Below are positions 8,095 to 14,674 of a stretch of DNA of 14,869 bases, in pieces. The notes under the pieces were generated by a model. That model did no database searches. It saw only the letters and a program-made list of their open reading frames with translations, and was not told where the DNA came from. The translations under genes and the position numbers were made by a program. The DNA comes from MADRE2 sp964397015. GTDB taxonomy: Bacteria; Desulfobacterota; Desulfobacteria; Desulfobacterales; Desulfobacteraceae. The stretch lies in the NCBI GenBank assembly GCA_964397015.1, contig CAYNHL010000091.1:1-14869 (forward strand), read 5' to 3'. Numbering within the stretch: the stretch's first letter is position 1; every line of letters begins with the position of its first letter.

Positions 8095-9077
8095 TGCTTT
8101 CTTTTCCCTCCAACCATGTGACAGGCGCAGTGCTGATCTCCGACAGCCAGCAATTCCGGCTCTGTCTTAAAGCAGATGGATTCTGCCCAGGGGCATCTAG
8201 GTGAAAACCGGCAGCCTTCCGGAATATCGACAGCGCTCGGGATTGCCCCCTTAATATTGACCGCCTCTCTTTTGATATCCGGGTCAGGAACAGGAATCGC
8301 CGAAACAAGTGCACGGGTATAAGGATGTTTGCTGTTATTAATCACCTGTTCCACCGACCCTGTTTCGACAATTATTCCAAGGTACATGATGGCAATCCGC
8401 TGGCAGATATGACTGACGGTTGCAAGATCGTGGGTGATATACAGCAAGGAAAGCTTTTTAAGTTTCACCAGATCCCTTAAAAGCATCAATACCCCTGATT
8501 TTATAGAGACATCCAGCATGGAAATAGGTTCATCTGCCACCAGGAATTCAGGTTCCAGGATAATTGCTCTGCCGATGCATAATCTTTGCCGCTGACCGCC
8601 GCTCAACAGATGAGGATATTTGTCGAGATAATCCGATGCAGGAGTCAGTCCAACCAGTTCCAGTGTTTGAATGGTTTTTTCCCTGATCTGCTGTTTGGTG
8701 AAAATCCCTTGGTTTATGATAGGCTTTGAAATGATTTTACCAACCTTGTGCTGGGGATTTATTGATCCGTAAGGATCTTGAAATATCATCTGGATTTTTC
8801 TATAAAATTCTTTTTTATTCTGTTTTTTCAAAGCCTGATGATTTATGTGGTTAAAATTTACTTCACCGCCGGTCTGGTCCTCAAGACCGACCAGTATACG
8901 TCCGATAGTGGATTTGCCGCATCCGCTTTCCCCGGCAAGCCCCAGAACTTCACCTTTTTGGATTTCAAAAGAAACCCGGTCGACAGCTTTGATATATTTC
9001 CCCCTTGATCCGGAAAAGAGTGACCGTATTCCAGAAACAACGGGGAAATATTTTTTTAAGTTATTTACTTTAATCAT
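8091..9077 (-). CDS. dppF: Peptide ABC transporter ATP-binding protein (DppF/OppF type)
   Basis: A 328-residue cytosolic ATPase, partner of DppD. Motifs are Walker A GESGCGKST (49-57), Q-loop MIFQDPYGSINPQ (97-109, the hallmark of the F-type subunit), signature LSGGQRQR (158-165), Walker B FLVADEP (178-184) with E183, and switch histidine H216. The C-terminal extension has C289, C295, C302 and the pair C317/C319, again fitting the iron-sulfur-type cysteine set. The gene sits directly after the binding protein with a 3-bp gap and before dppB with a 4-bp overlap, an unusual gene order (A-F-B-C-D rather than A-B-C-D-F). No clear ribosome binding site precedes its ATG, so it may depend on translation of the upstream gene. 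Confidence 0.95.
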   Translation of the reverse strand: MIKVNNLKKYFPVVSGIRSLFSGSRGKYIKAVDRVSFEIQKGEVLGLAGESGCGKSTIGRILVGLEDQTGGEVNFNHINHQALKKQNKKEFYRKIQMIFQDPYGSINPQHKVGKIISKPIINQGIFTKQQIREKTIQTLELVGLTPASDYLDKYPHLLSGGQRQRLCIGRAIILEPEFLVADEPISMLDVSIKSGVLMLLRDLVKLKKLSLLYITHDLATVSHICQRIAIMYLGIIVETGSVEQVINNSKHPYTRALVSAIPVPDPDIKREAVNIKGAIPSAVDIPEGCRFSPRCPWAESICFKTEPELLAVGDQHCACHMVGGKRKQ

Positions 9078-9080
9078 TTT

Positions 9081-10712
9081 TTAATTCGGGAAACAGAGCC
9101 TGCCGTTTTCATCCCACTGAAAACCGGCATCCCTTAATATCTGCCTTGCTTTGTCCAGGTTGTATTCAGGTGCAGGCAGACTGCTGTTGTGCCAGAATGA
9201 ATTAACCGGTGTAATTGATGATGCACTCAGCCCTGCAAAGCCATCGTTAAGTTCATCAATAATTTTCTGGTAGGGAACGGCGAATGAACACGCCTGCCTT
9301 AATGCTGTATGCTTGAAGACAGGTTTTGAAGTGTTATATCTTACCGCTGTGTATCCGTTTGTCTTCACTTCAAACAAACGCAGGTTTTTATCGTTTCGAA
9401 ATTCTTTCACAACCGCAGGGGGAAGGGACTGAATGTTAATATCAATCATACCTTTTTTCAATGCCGCATTAACAAGTTCCCTGGTACCGAAAACGATAAA
9501 CAGCAGATCAGATTTAGGTTGAGTGAAATGGTTCCTGTTGGCCTTGAGCATAAACTCTTCGGCTTCTTTCCAGTATTCCATGACGAACGGGCCGCTGCCC
9601 ACAACCGGTATGCTTGAATAATCCTGTGGCTTTGCCAGTTCGTTTTCTTTGATAACGTTTTCCCATACGTGTTTCGGTATGATAAAAACCTGTCCAAGCG
9701 TATTCATGATAAACGGTGCAAATGGTTTTTCAAGATTGAACCGGAGATTGTAGCTGTCAATGATTTCGATATTTTTGATCGGCGTTAGATATTTTAAAAA
9801 ATAGGCAGCCTCCCATTTTTTCATAAAATCATAGGAAAACTTGACATCTTCTGCAGTCAAGGGTTTTCCATCTGAAAATGCCAGATTTTTTTTCAATTCA
9901 ACATCAACGGTCAACTGATCGACGGATGTCACTTTGTCTGCGGCCCACATTTCAATTTCACCTTTTGGGCCAACCTGTACAAGCCTGTCATAAACCATCC
10001 GGAGCATTTCAAAATCATCTGACTGAATGGCTGCCAGAGGATTCCAGGTTGATTGATCAGAGATTCGGCCGACTTTCAGGAATTTGACTCCATCTTTAGG
10101 CTCAAACCGTATCTGATTCCAGATGGACCGCAGTCCGTCAGGGGCGTCCACATAGTCCAGGTCCATGTTGTTGATATTAATTCCCATATTTTCAATTGGA
10201 TAATTGACGACGGTTTCCGGCTGCTCTTTTTTCAAAATAGCCTGCATTTCATAAACCAGCTCCCTTCGTTTTTCAGGGTCGTAAATTTCAAGCTGCTTTT
10301 CCCCGATTTTATCAAATTCATCATTTTTCCATTCACCGACATTCCAATTTCCTGGTGCAGAATGCTCTGAATTAAACTGGGAATTGGTAAAAAAATCAGG
10401 CTCCATTCTGTATGGCAGGCCGGACAGAACTGAAATGACACAGTCAAATTCGTGAGTCTTGAACCATTGATTCAAAAGGGGATTTGGAAAACTTTCAGGC
10501 CTGATTTTTACCTTTAACCCGAGCTTTTCCCATTCCTCGGCAATATAATTGCTGGTTTCAGAATAAATCATAAATTTTGCCGGAACCCATGTGAGAAAAT
10601 CAATTTCCGGAACAGGCTTCAAATCATCCGCAAATGAAGCCGCTGCAAAAATTCCGGATAACAAAAAAAACAAAACACTTAAAAATTGTATCATCTTCAT
10701 TTTCTTGATCAT
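9081..10712 (-). CDS. Peptide-binding protein, SBP_bac_5 family, apparently circularly permuted
   Basis: A 543-residue exported protein. The signal peptide covers residues 1-28 (basic MIKKMK, hydrophobic core, cut near SFA-DD; no lipobox). The order of the mature part is unusual. Residues 36-205 look like the C-terminal part of an SBP_bac_5 protein: YIAEEWEKLGLKVKIRPESF, DPEKRRELVYEMQAIL, then a closing IWNQIRF. Residues 209-543 look like the usual N-terminal start and middle: VKFLKVGRISDQSTWNPL, VYDRLVQV, AFSDGKPLTAEDVKFSYDF (278-296), GSGPFVMEYW (372-381), LRQACSFAVPY, and finally YNLDKARQILRDAGF (517-531), where canonical proteins continue into the C-terminal part. Total length is normal, so nothing seems lost. 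The ATG at 10712 has AGGGGGG (10717-10723) upstream. It is the first transporter gene and delivers the substrate to the DppBC channel. Confidence 0.9.
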   Translation of the reverse strand: MIKKMKMIQFLSVLFFLLSGIFAAASFADDLKPVPEIDFLTWVPAKFMIYSETSNYIAEEWEKLGLKVKIRPESFPNPLLNQWFKTHEFDCVISVLSGLPYRMEPDFFTNSQFNSEHSAPGNWNVGEWKNDEFDKIGEKQLEIYDPEKRRELVYEMQAILKKEQPETVVNYPIENMGININNMDLDYVDAPDGLRSIWNQIRFEPKDGVKFLKVGRISDQSTWNPLAAIQSDDFEMLRMVYDRLVQVGPKGEIEMWAADKVTSVDQLTVDVELKKNLAFSDGKPLTAEDVKFSYDFMKKWEAAYFLKYLTPIKNIEIIDSYNLRFNLEKPFAPFIMNTLGQVFIIPKHVWENVIKENELAKPQDYSSIPVVGSGPFVMEYWKEAEEFMLKANRNHFTQPKSDLLFIVFGTRELVNAALKKGMIDINIQSLPPAVVKEFRNDKNLRLFEVKTNGYTAVRYNTSKPVFKHTALRQACSFAVPYQKIIDELNDGFAGLSASSITPVNSFWHNSSLPAPEYNLDKARQILRDAGFQWDENGRLCFPN

Positions 10713-10777
10713 GGAACCCCCCTGATAATTAGAATTTTTTTCATCATGGCTTATCGTAAAGCCTCTTGCCTTGAAAG

Positions 10778-10820
10778 AAGCTAAAATAATAATTATATAA
10801 TGTCAACAGAAATATTTAAT
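10778..10820 (-). promoter_or_regulatory. Candidate promoter region of the transporter operon
   Basis: The minus strand carries a perfect TTGACA (10806-10801) and, only three bases later, a perfect TATAAT (10797-10792). They are too close to serve the same promoter. Either TATAAT pairs with a weak -35 (ATTAAA, 10820-10815, 17-bp spacer), or TTGACA pairs with a weak -10 (TAGCTT, 10783-10778, 17-bp spacer). Transcription from either would give a leader of roughly 65-75 bases before the binding-protein ATG, including a small hairpin (GGCTT/AAGCC, 10748-10763). The candidate operator lies just upstream. Confidence 0.45.
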
Positions 10821-10836
10821 AGATATAGATTATTTA

Positions 10837-10853
10837 TTCAAATGCATTTAAAC
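10837..10853. promoter_or_regulatory. Candidate operator upstream of the transporter operon
   Basis: On the plus strand the sequence TTCAAATGCATTTAAAC holds the perfect 10-bp palindrome AAATGCATTT. It is 15/17 identical to TTTAAATACATTTAAAC at 11952-11968 upstream of the regulator gene. A ten-base exact match to the left half of that other copy (TTTAAATACA) is also found at 10890-10899, between this site and the regulator's stop codon. Repetition at both promoters suggests binding by the XRE regulator. Confidence 0.45.
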
Positions 10854-10928
10854 TTTTTATTCAGACTGCTCAATAATGTACCCAACAACTTTAAATACAG
10901 AGAAAAATCGATATTATTGATCCTGTCT

Positions 10929-11873
10929 TTAATTTGAAATAAGGTGTTCAAGATATGAGATGAGAGAGCTTTTTTTCTTGAATTCTTCCATCTTTGAATT
11001 GAAAAGCACTTCAATTTCCTCTCTGTAATTCTGGATTACGGCATTGTTGTCTGTCGTGAAACCGCTCAGCCTCCCGGAACGTCTGCCCCGCTTGAGATGC
11101 CTGGGCCAGAATACAATGAACAGCTTATCAGTATCTTTGCTGGATTCGCTGGTCTGTTTCAGAGTAAAGGATGTGGTCGGGCAATGGTTGATAATAAAAA
11201 AATTAAAATTTTCATACTTTTTCAAAGCTGATATTATCAGCTTGATATGTTCATCTCTATATTTCTTTTCAATCGGATCATCACAGTTCAATATATAATC
11301 TTCAAGGCAGTCTTTACAGATAAACTGAGTGTAAGAATTCTCACCGCTTCTTTCCAGATTATCATAAAAAACACGATTTCGTTCGCTGTTGATTGCCTCT
11401 ACAAGCTCGTTGTAGAGCGCATGCCTTGCCACATTCATCCTCTCTGAATACTGCCGGAACCCTTTAGGATACAGGCAAAAAGTGGGTTCAGGATATAAAA
11501 CAGTCAAATCCCCATCCAGCCTCTCGGCCGACAATATGGCCAGTTCAAGTGGAAAACCATTTTTAAGCGGAAGCAGCGCAGTTGATTTCATCTTTAATTT
11601 TGACATTTCCAGAACAGTTGAAATATCGTCTGACGAAAAAGGGGTTCTGTCAAAAAAATTGAGAAGCTTGTCAATTTCAACCAGGTTGAGGCTTAGTGCC
11701 AGACCAAAAGCAATGAGCTTTTCTCTGCGGACACTTACAAAATTTCCATTTTCAAGCTGCTTGATATATGTGTTGGAAAGACCTGAAATCGCGGCAATTT
11801 GATTTCTAGGTTTTGTGCTCTTGGAAAGAAGATCTCCAATGTAGGCTATTATCTGTTTTTTTTTATCTGTCAT
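10929..11873 (-). CDS. XRE-type transcriptional regulator with unassigned C-terminal domain
   Basis: A 314-residue protein when started at ATG 11873. The N-terminal ~70 residues form a helix-turn-helix of the Cro/C1 (XRE) type: RNQIAAISGLSNTYIKQLENG (residues 22-42) is the two-helix motif, and REKLIAFGLALSLNLVEIDKLL follows. The remaining ~240 residues resemble no family I recognise. They include a CKDC motif, several aromatic-rich strands and a basic PRHLKRGRRSGR stretch, and may sense a ligand. I reject the longer TTG start at 11942 because it falls inside a perfect -35 box; the ATG has GCAGG upstream. The gene lies just upstream of, and on the same strand as, the peptide transporter operon, separated by 216 bp that contain a promoter and an operator candidate. 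It is therefore likely the local regulator of that operon and of itself. Confidence 0.78.
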   Translation of the reverse strand: MTDKKKQIIAYIGDLLSKSTKPRNQIAAISGLSNTYIKQLENGNFVSVRREKLIAFGLALSLNLVEIDKLLNFFDRTPFSSDDISTVLEMSKLKMKSTALLPLKNGFPLELAILSAERLDGDLTVLYPEPTFCLYPKGFRQYSERMNVARHALYNELVEAINSERNRVFYDNLERSGENSYTQFICKDCLEDYILNCDDPIEKKYRDEHIKLIISALKKYENFNFFIINHCPTTSFTLKQTSESSKDTDKLFIVFWPRHLKRGRRSGRLSGFTTDNNAVIQNYREEIEVLFNSKMEEFKKKSSLISYLEHLISN

Positions 11874-11919
11874 AAAACCTGCTGTTTTTTTTGATCTTTG
11901 GTTATTTTCTTTACAGATA

Positions 11920-11942
11920 TTCCAAAAATTACAATTTGTCAA
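11920..11942 (-). promoter_or_regulatory. Candidate promoter of the XRE regulator gene
   Basis: The minus strand shows TTGACA (11942-11937), a 17-bp spacer and TATCTG (11919-11914 region), giving a leader of about 35 bases before the ATG at 11873. The -35 matches consensus perfectly; the -10 is weak. The candidate operator at 11952-11968 lies about ten bases upstream of the -35. Confidence 0.4.
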
Positions 11943-11951
11943 TCATAATTA

Positions 11952-11968
11952 TTTAAATACATTTAAAC
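11952..11968. promoter_or_regulatory. Candidate operator upstream of the regulator gene
   Basis: TTTAAATACATTTAAAC contains the near-palindrome TTAAAT-AC-ATTTAA (11953-11966). It matches the site at 10837-10853 in 15 of 17 positions. Placed immediately upstream of the regulator's -35 box, it suggests autoregulation. The AT-rich composition means chance similarity cannot be excluded by eye. Confidence 0.42.
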
Positions 11969-12061
11969 AATTGTTTTACTCAAGCCTTTAATCATTTACC
12001 ATCTTTATTCTTGACAAAAAGCATCTTTGTGACCTACGGTGGAATGTTTGGTCGTATAAAT

Positions 12062-12144
12062 GGGGTCAGGCTTGGATTATTGCGTTTTTGCCCCTTGACA
12101 GGAAACAATTTTTGATAAAAACGCAATAAAACAGGCCAGACCCC
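12062..12144. repeat. REP-like imperfect inverted repeat (28-bp arms)
   Basis: Left arm 12062-12089 begins GGGGTCAGGCTTGG and ends TTATTGCGTTTTT. Right arm 12117-12144 is its reverse complement at 24 of 28 positions, ending GGCCAGACCCC. The 27-base centre contains CCCTTGACAGG. It lies in a 343-base divergent intergenic region (11874-12216), upstream of both flanking genes, so it is not a terminator for either. Ends of the GGGGTCAG...CAGACCCC type are, to my knowledge, frequent as dispersed palindromic elements in Desulfobacterota, some mobilised by IS200-like (RAYT) transposases. No transposase is present here. Confidence 0.6.
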
Positions 12145-12216
12145 GGGCATCATCGTTGAAGCCTGAAAGTTGAATATAAAAAGACAGTGATAGAAAAAAC
12201 AATACGGAGGAATGTC

Positions 12217-12594
12217 ATGACCCAGATAGCTCTTATCAGATGTGAAAAAAATGAAGACAGATGTCCGTTGACCGCCTGTTTCAAATCCATGCAGGAGACT
12301 GTTCAGGGATTTGCCGCATATGACGACTGCACACCTGCCGGAGTGTTCACCTGCCGGTGTCCGGGAGACAATGCAGTTCAACTCGGGAAAATTCTTAAAT
12401 CCAAGGGCGCCGAAGCCATTCATTTCTGCACCTGCACCTTTGCCCAAAAAACAGACCAGGGATGGGAAACCGGCAACGGTTTTTGCGACCACTTAGATCA
12501 GATCATGGAATCGGTGCACCAGGCGACAGGGCTTCCCTGTGTGAAAGGCACCGCGCATCTGCCCGGAGGATATGACGTCGAAACCATTGGATAA
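12217..12594 (+). CDS. Small cysteine-rich CGGC-domain protein
   Basis: A 125-residue protein with ten cysteines (9, 16, 21, 38, 46, 48, 71, 73, 90, 108). The pattern IALIRCEKNEDRCPLTACFKS (residues 4-24), then GVFTCRCPGDNAV (42-54), KGAEAIHFCTC (63-73) and the C-terminal GTAHLP fits the CGGC-domain family, whose members are thought to bind metal through conserved cysteines. In this copy the name-giving Cys-Gly-Gly-Cys appears shortened to Cys-Arg-Cys (46-48). No signal peptide, so cytosolic. I choose the ATG at 12217 because GGAGG (12206-12210) lies six bases upstream; a GTG at 12187 in frame has no such site. metF follows after 74 bp on the same strand and may be co-transcribed, which could hint at a redox or metal role near methylene-THF reduction, but function is unknown. 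Confidence 0.78.
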   Translation: MTQIALIRCEKNEDRCPLTACFKSMQETVQGFAAYDDCTPAGVFTCRCPGDNAVQLGKILKSKGAEAIHFCTCTFAQKTDQGWETGNGFCDHLDQIMESVHQATGLPCVKGTAHLPGGYDVETIG

Positions 12595-12668
12595 AAAAAT
12601 TTTCGGACATATTGTCATGCCTTTGTTTAAACATAATCAGAAAATTAAAAAAATTGAGGAGATAATTA

Positions 12669-13544
12669 ATGCGTGTCACTGAATTGTACAAAAATAAACA
12701 ACCTGTAATATCAATGGAGTTTTTCCCTCCACGAAATGAAAAAGCCGCTGCCGGTTTTGGCGCGCTGATCGATGACCTGTCTCAACTTCAGCCGGATTAC
12801 ATGTCCGTGACCTTTGGCGCCGGAGGGTCTACCCGAGATGGTTCCTACCAGACAGTCAAGCAGATCCTGATAGACAAAAAGCAACCCACCGTTGCCTATA
12901 TCGCAGGATACGGGCTGAGCCCCGATGAAATCAGTGAAGTGCTCGATGCATACAAGGAATTGGGGGTGGAAACCATTTTCGTGATAAGGGGTGACCAGCA
13001 GAAAGGGACCGACTTCAATCCCCACCCTGACAGCTTCAGCTATGCTTCCGACCTGATCTCATTTATCAATGACCGCTACGATTTCACACTTGGCTGCGCC
13101 GGTTATCCGGAAGGTCATATCGAAGCCGAAAGCCTTGACAAGGATATCGAATTTTTGAAACTGAAAGTTGACAATGGCGCCCAATACGTCGTGGCCCAAT
13201 ATTTCTACGACAATTCCTTTTTTCTGGATTATGTCGAAAAGTGCCGGAAAGCAGGCATCGATGTCCCCATTATCCCCGGCATCATGCCTGTATACACTGT
13301 AAAACTGACAAACATATTGTCCAAGGTCTGCGGAGCCACTATAACAAAAGCACTGCGCGACAAGCTGGATAACGTGGATGCAGAAGACAAGGATGCGGTA
13401 CTCAAACTCGGCATCGATTTTGCCGTCGATCAGTGCCGCGGACTTCTCAAGGCAGGTGTTCCGGGACTTCACATCTACACGATGAACCGCAGCAGATCGA
13501 CAACCGCTATTCTCAAGCAGCTAAAGCAGGAAGGATTGCTGTAA
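12669..13544 (+). CDS. metF: 5,10-methylenetetrahydrofolate reductase
   Basis: A 291-residue cytosolic flavoprotein, the length of bacterial MetF. It reduces 5,10-methylene-THF to 5-methyl-THF, feeding methionine synthesis or, in acetyl-CoA-pathway organisms, the methyl branch. Visible motifs: SMEFFPPRNEKA (15-26) with the catalytic glutamate E17, SVTFGAGGSTRDGS (46-59), FVIRGDQ (104-110) with D109 of the flavin/folate site, GCAGYPEGH (142-150), AQYFYD (176-181) and PIIPGIMPV (200-208), and the closing GLHIYTMN (266-273). The stretch usually reading HLTC before the flavin-site loop reads AYIAG here (76-80), a departure from common MetF. GAGGAG lies seven bases before the ATG. The upstream neighbour is the CGGC-domain protein. 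No metV is seen. Confidence 0.95.
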   Translation: MRVTELYKNKQPVISMEFFPPRNEKAAAGFGALIDDLSQLQPDYMSVTFGAGGSTRDGSYQTVKQILIDKKQPTVAYIAGYGLSPDEISEVLDAYKELGVETIFVIRGDQQKGTDFNPHPDSFSYASDLISFINDRYDFTLGCAGYPEGHIEAESLDKDIEFLKLKVDNGAQYVVAQYFYDNSFFLDYVEKCRKAGIDVPIIPGIMPVYTVKLTNILSKVCGATITKALRDKLDNVDAEDKDAVLKLGIDFAVDQCRGLLKAGVPGLHIYTMNRSRSTTAILKQLKQEGLL

Positions 13545-13675
13545 AAAAGGATTGATCGATATCCGCCACCAGGGTAACTGCTTTTGCTGAGGCTTTTTTG
13601 AAAAACAGGGTTGAAAAACCTGCGGCAGGCCGTGTTTAAAATACTTGTGCGATCAGATCAAAAGATGATTCCGGA

Positions 13676-14674
13676 ATGAAGCGAAAATACATAAGCCCGC
13701 TCATTATTTTGGTGGCGGTACTCATTTTGTGGTTGAGTTTTTTACCATTTTTCCACGAAGTTTTCTTTTCAAAACTGTTTTACATGCCGCTTGTCGGCAC
13801 TGTTGCGGCCATAGTTGCCAATATCACTCCTGCAGCAGCAGGAATTATTTATTTTCCCATATTGACTCACCTGAGCATGGCCCCTGTTACCGTATCCCAG
13901 TTCAACCTGATCATCCAGGCCTACGGCATGGGACTTGGCACATTCCGGTGGTTTCTTTTCAACAGGAAACTCTTTGTTTTCAATGTGATCCCGATCGCCA
14001 TTTCTGGCGGATTTGCAGGAGAAATTGTAAGCATCGTTATTTTCCCCATTAAAAACCCTGAACTGCTGACTCTGATTTTCAACTGTATTGCCTTTGCCTT
14101 TACACAGGTGATTTTTTTCTCTCTTTTGAGGAATGTACAGTATCCCAACACAACGTTAACCTTGAACGGCTTCAGGCGCCTGGTCATGTTCTTTTCCGCA
14201 TTCATCGGAGGTTTACTGTGCGGCTGGATAGGATTCGGCATAGATACTATTTTTTACTTTATCATGACAATCATGTTCCGGATCAATCCGGCGGTTTCCA
14301 TTGTAACCAGTATATCGATCATGGCTATAATGTCTTTTACCGGCACAATTCTGAATGCGATTTTTCAAGACGTTCCTCTGGCATTATGGTTCAGCGCCAT
14401 CCCCGGGGTAACGGTCGGCGGACTTTTCCTTGCAGCCTATGTAGCCGTCCGGATGGGAGCCAGAAACATCCTGCTGCTGTTCACATTTTTTCTGAGCATC
14501 GATTTCTTCGTGGCATTATGGACTCAACAGACCCTGCCTATGAGTGAAACCATCCGGAAAGTGATAATCTACGGCCTGGTTTTTTACCTGCTTATCATTC
14601 ATGTCAAAATTTTCAGAAAACAATCAAAACATATCGGCACATCTCTGGGCAAATTTGACTCAGACCAAAATTGA
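13676..14674 (+). CDS. TauE/SafE (TSUP) family membrane permease
   Basis: A 332-residue integral membrane protein with about eight to nine predicted helices and the two-repeat layout of the TSUP family. Repeat one carries VGTVAAIVANITPAAAGIIY (40-59) and a later FNLIIQAYGMG. Repeat two carries IGGLLCGWIGFGIDTIFYFI (175-194) followed by INPAVSIVTSISIMAIMSFTG and AIPGVTVGGLFLA. Family members export or take up sulfite, sulfonates or sulfur-containing organic anions; the substrate here cannot be told. The ATG at 13676 follows only a weak site (CCGGA), and 131 bp separate it from metF without a clear terminator, so co-transcription is uncertain. The C-terminus is hydrophilic and cytosolic or periplasmic by prediction only. 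Confidence 0.85.
   Translation: MKRKYISPLIILVAVLILWLSFLPFFHEVFFSKLFYMPLVGTVAAIVANITPAAAGIIYFPILTHLSMAPVTVSQFNLIIQAYGMGLGTFRWFLFNRKLFVFNVIPIAISGGFAGEIVSIVIFPIKNPELLTLIFNCIAFAFTQVIFFSLLRNVQYPNTTLTLNGFRRLVMFFSAFIGGLLCGWIGFGIDTIFYFIMTIMFRINPAVSIVTSISIMAIMSFTGTILNAIFQDVPLALWFSAIPGVTVGGLFLAAYVAVRMGARNILLLFTFFLSIDFFVALWTQQTLPMSETIRKVIIYGLVFYLLIIHVKIFRKQSKHIGTSLGKFDSDQN

Noticed and set aside
11874..11942. Extension of the XRE regulator to a TTG start at 11942
   Set aside because: The codon overlaps a perfect TTGACA -35 box and the extra residues look unlike a regulator N-terminus; the ATG at 11873 is preferred.
12034..12492. A 152-codon open frame on the minus strand
   Set aside because: It runs antisense through the CGGC-domain gene and the inverted repeat, and its protein has no recognisable motif; the plus-strand gene has a good ribosome binding site and family motifs.
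13545..13675. Possible terminator or promoter between metF and the TSUP gene
   Set aside because: A weak imperfect hairpin (CAGGGTTGAAAAACCTG) lacks a T-run, and the TTGAAA/TAAAAT boxes are 20 bp apart, too far for a normal promoter.
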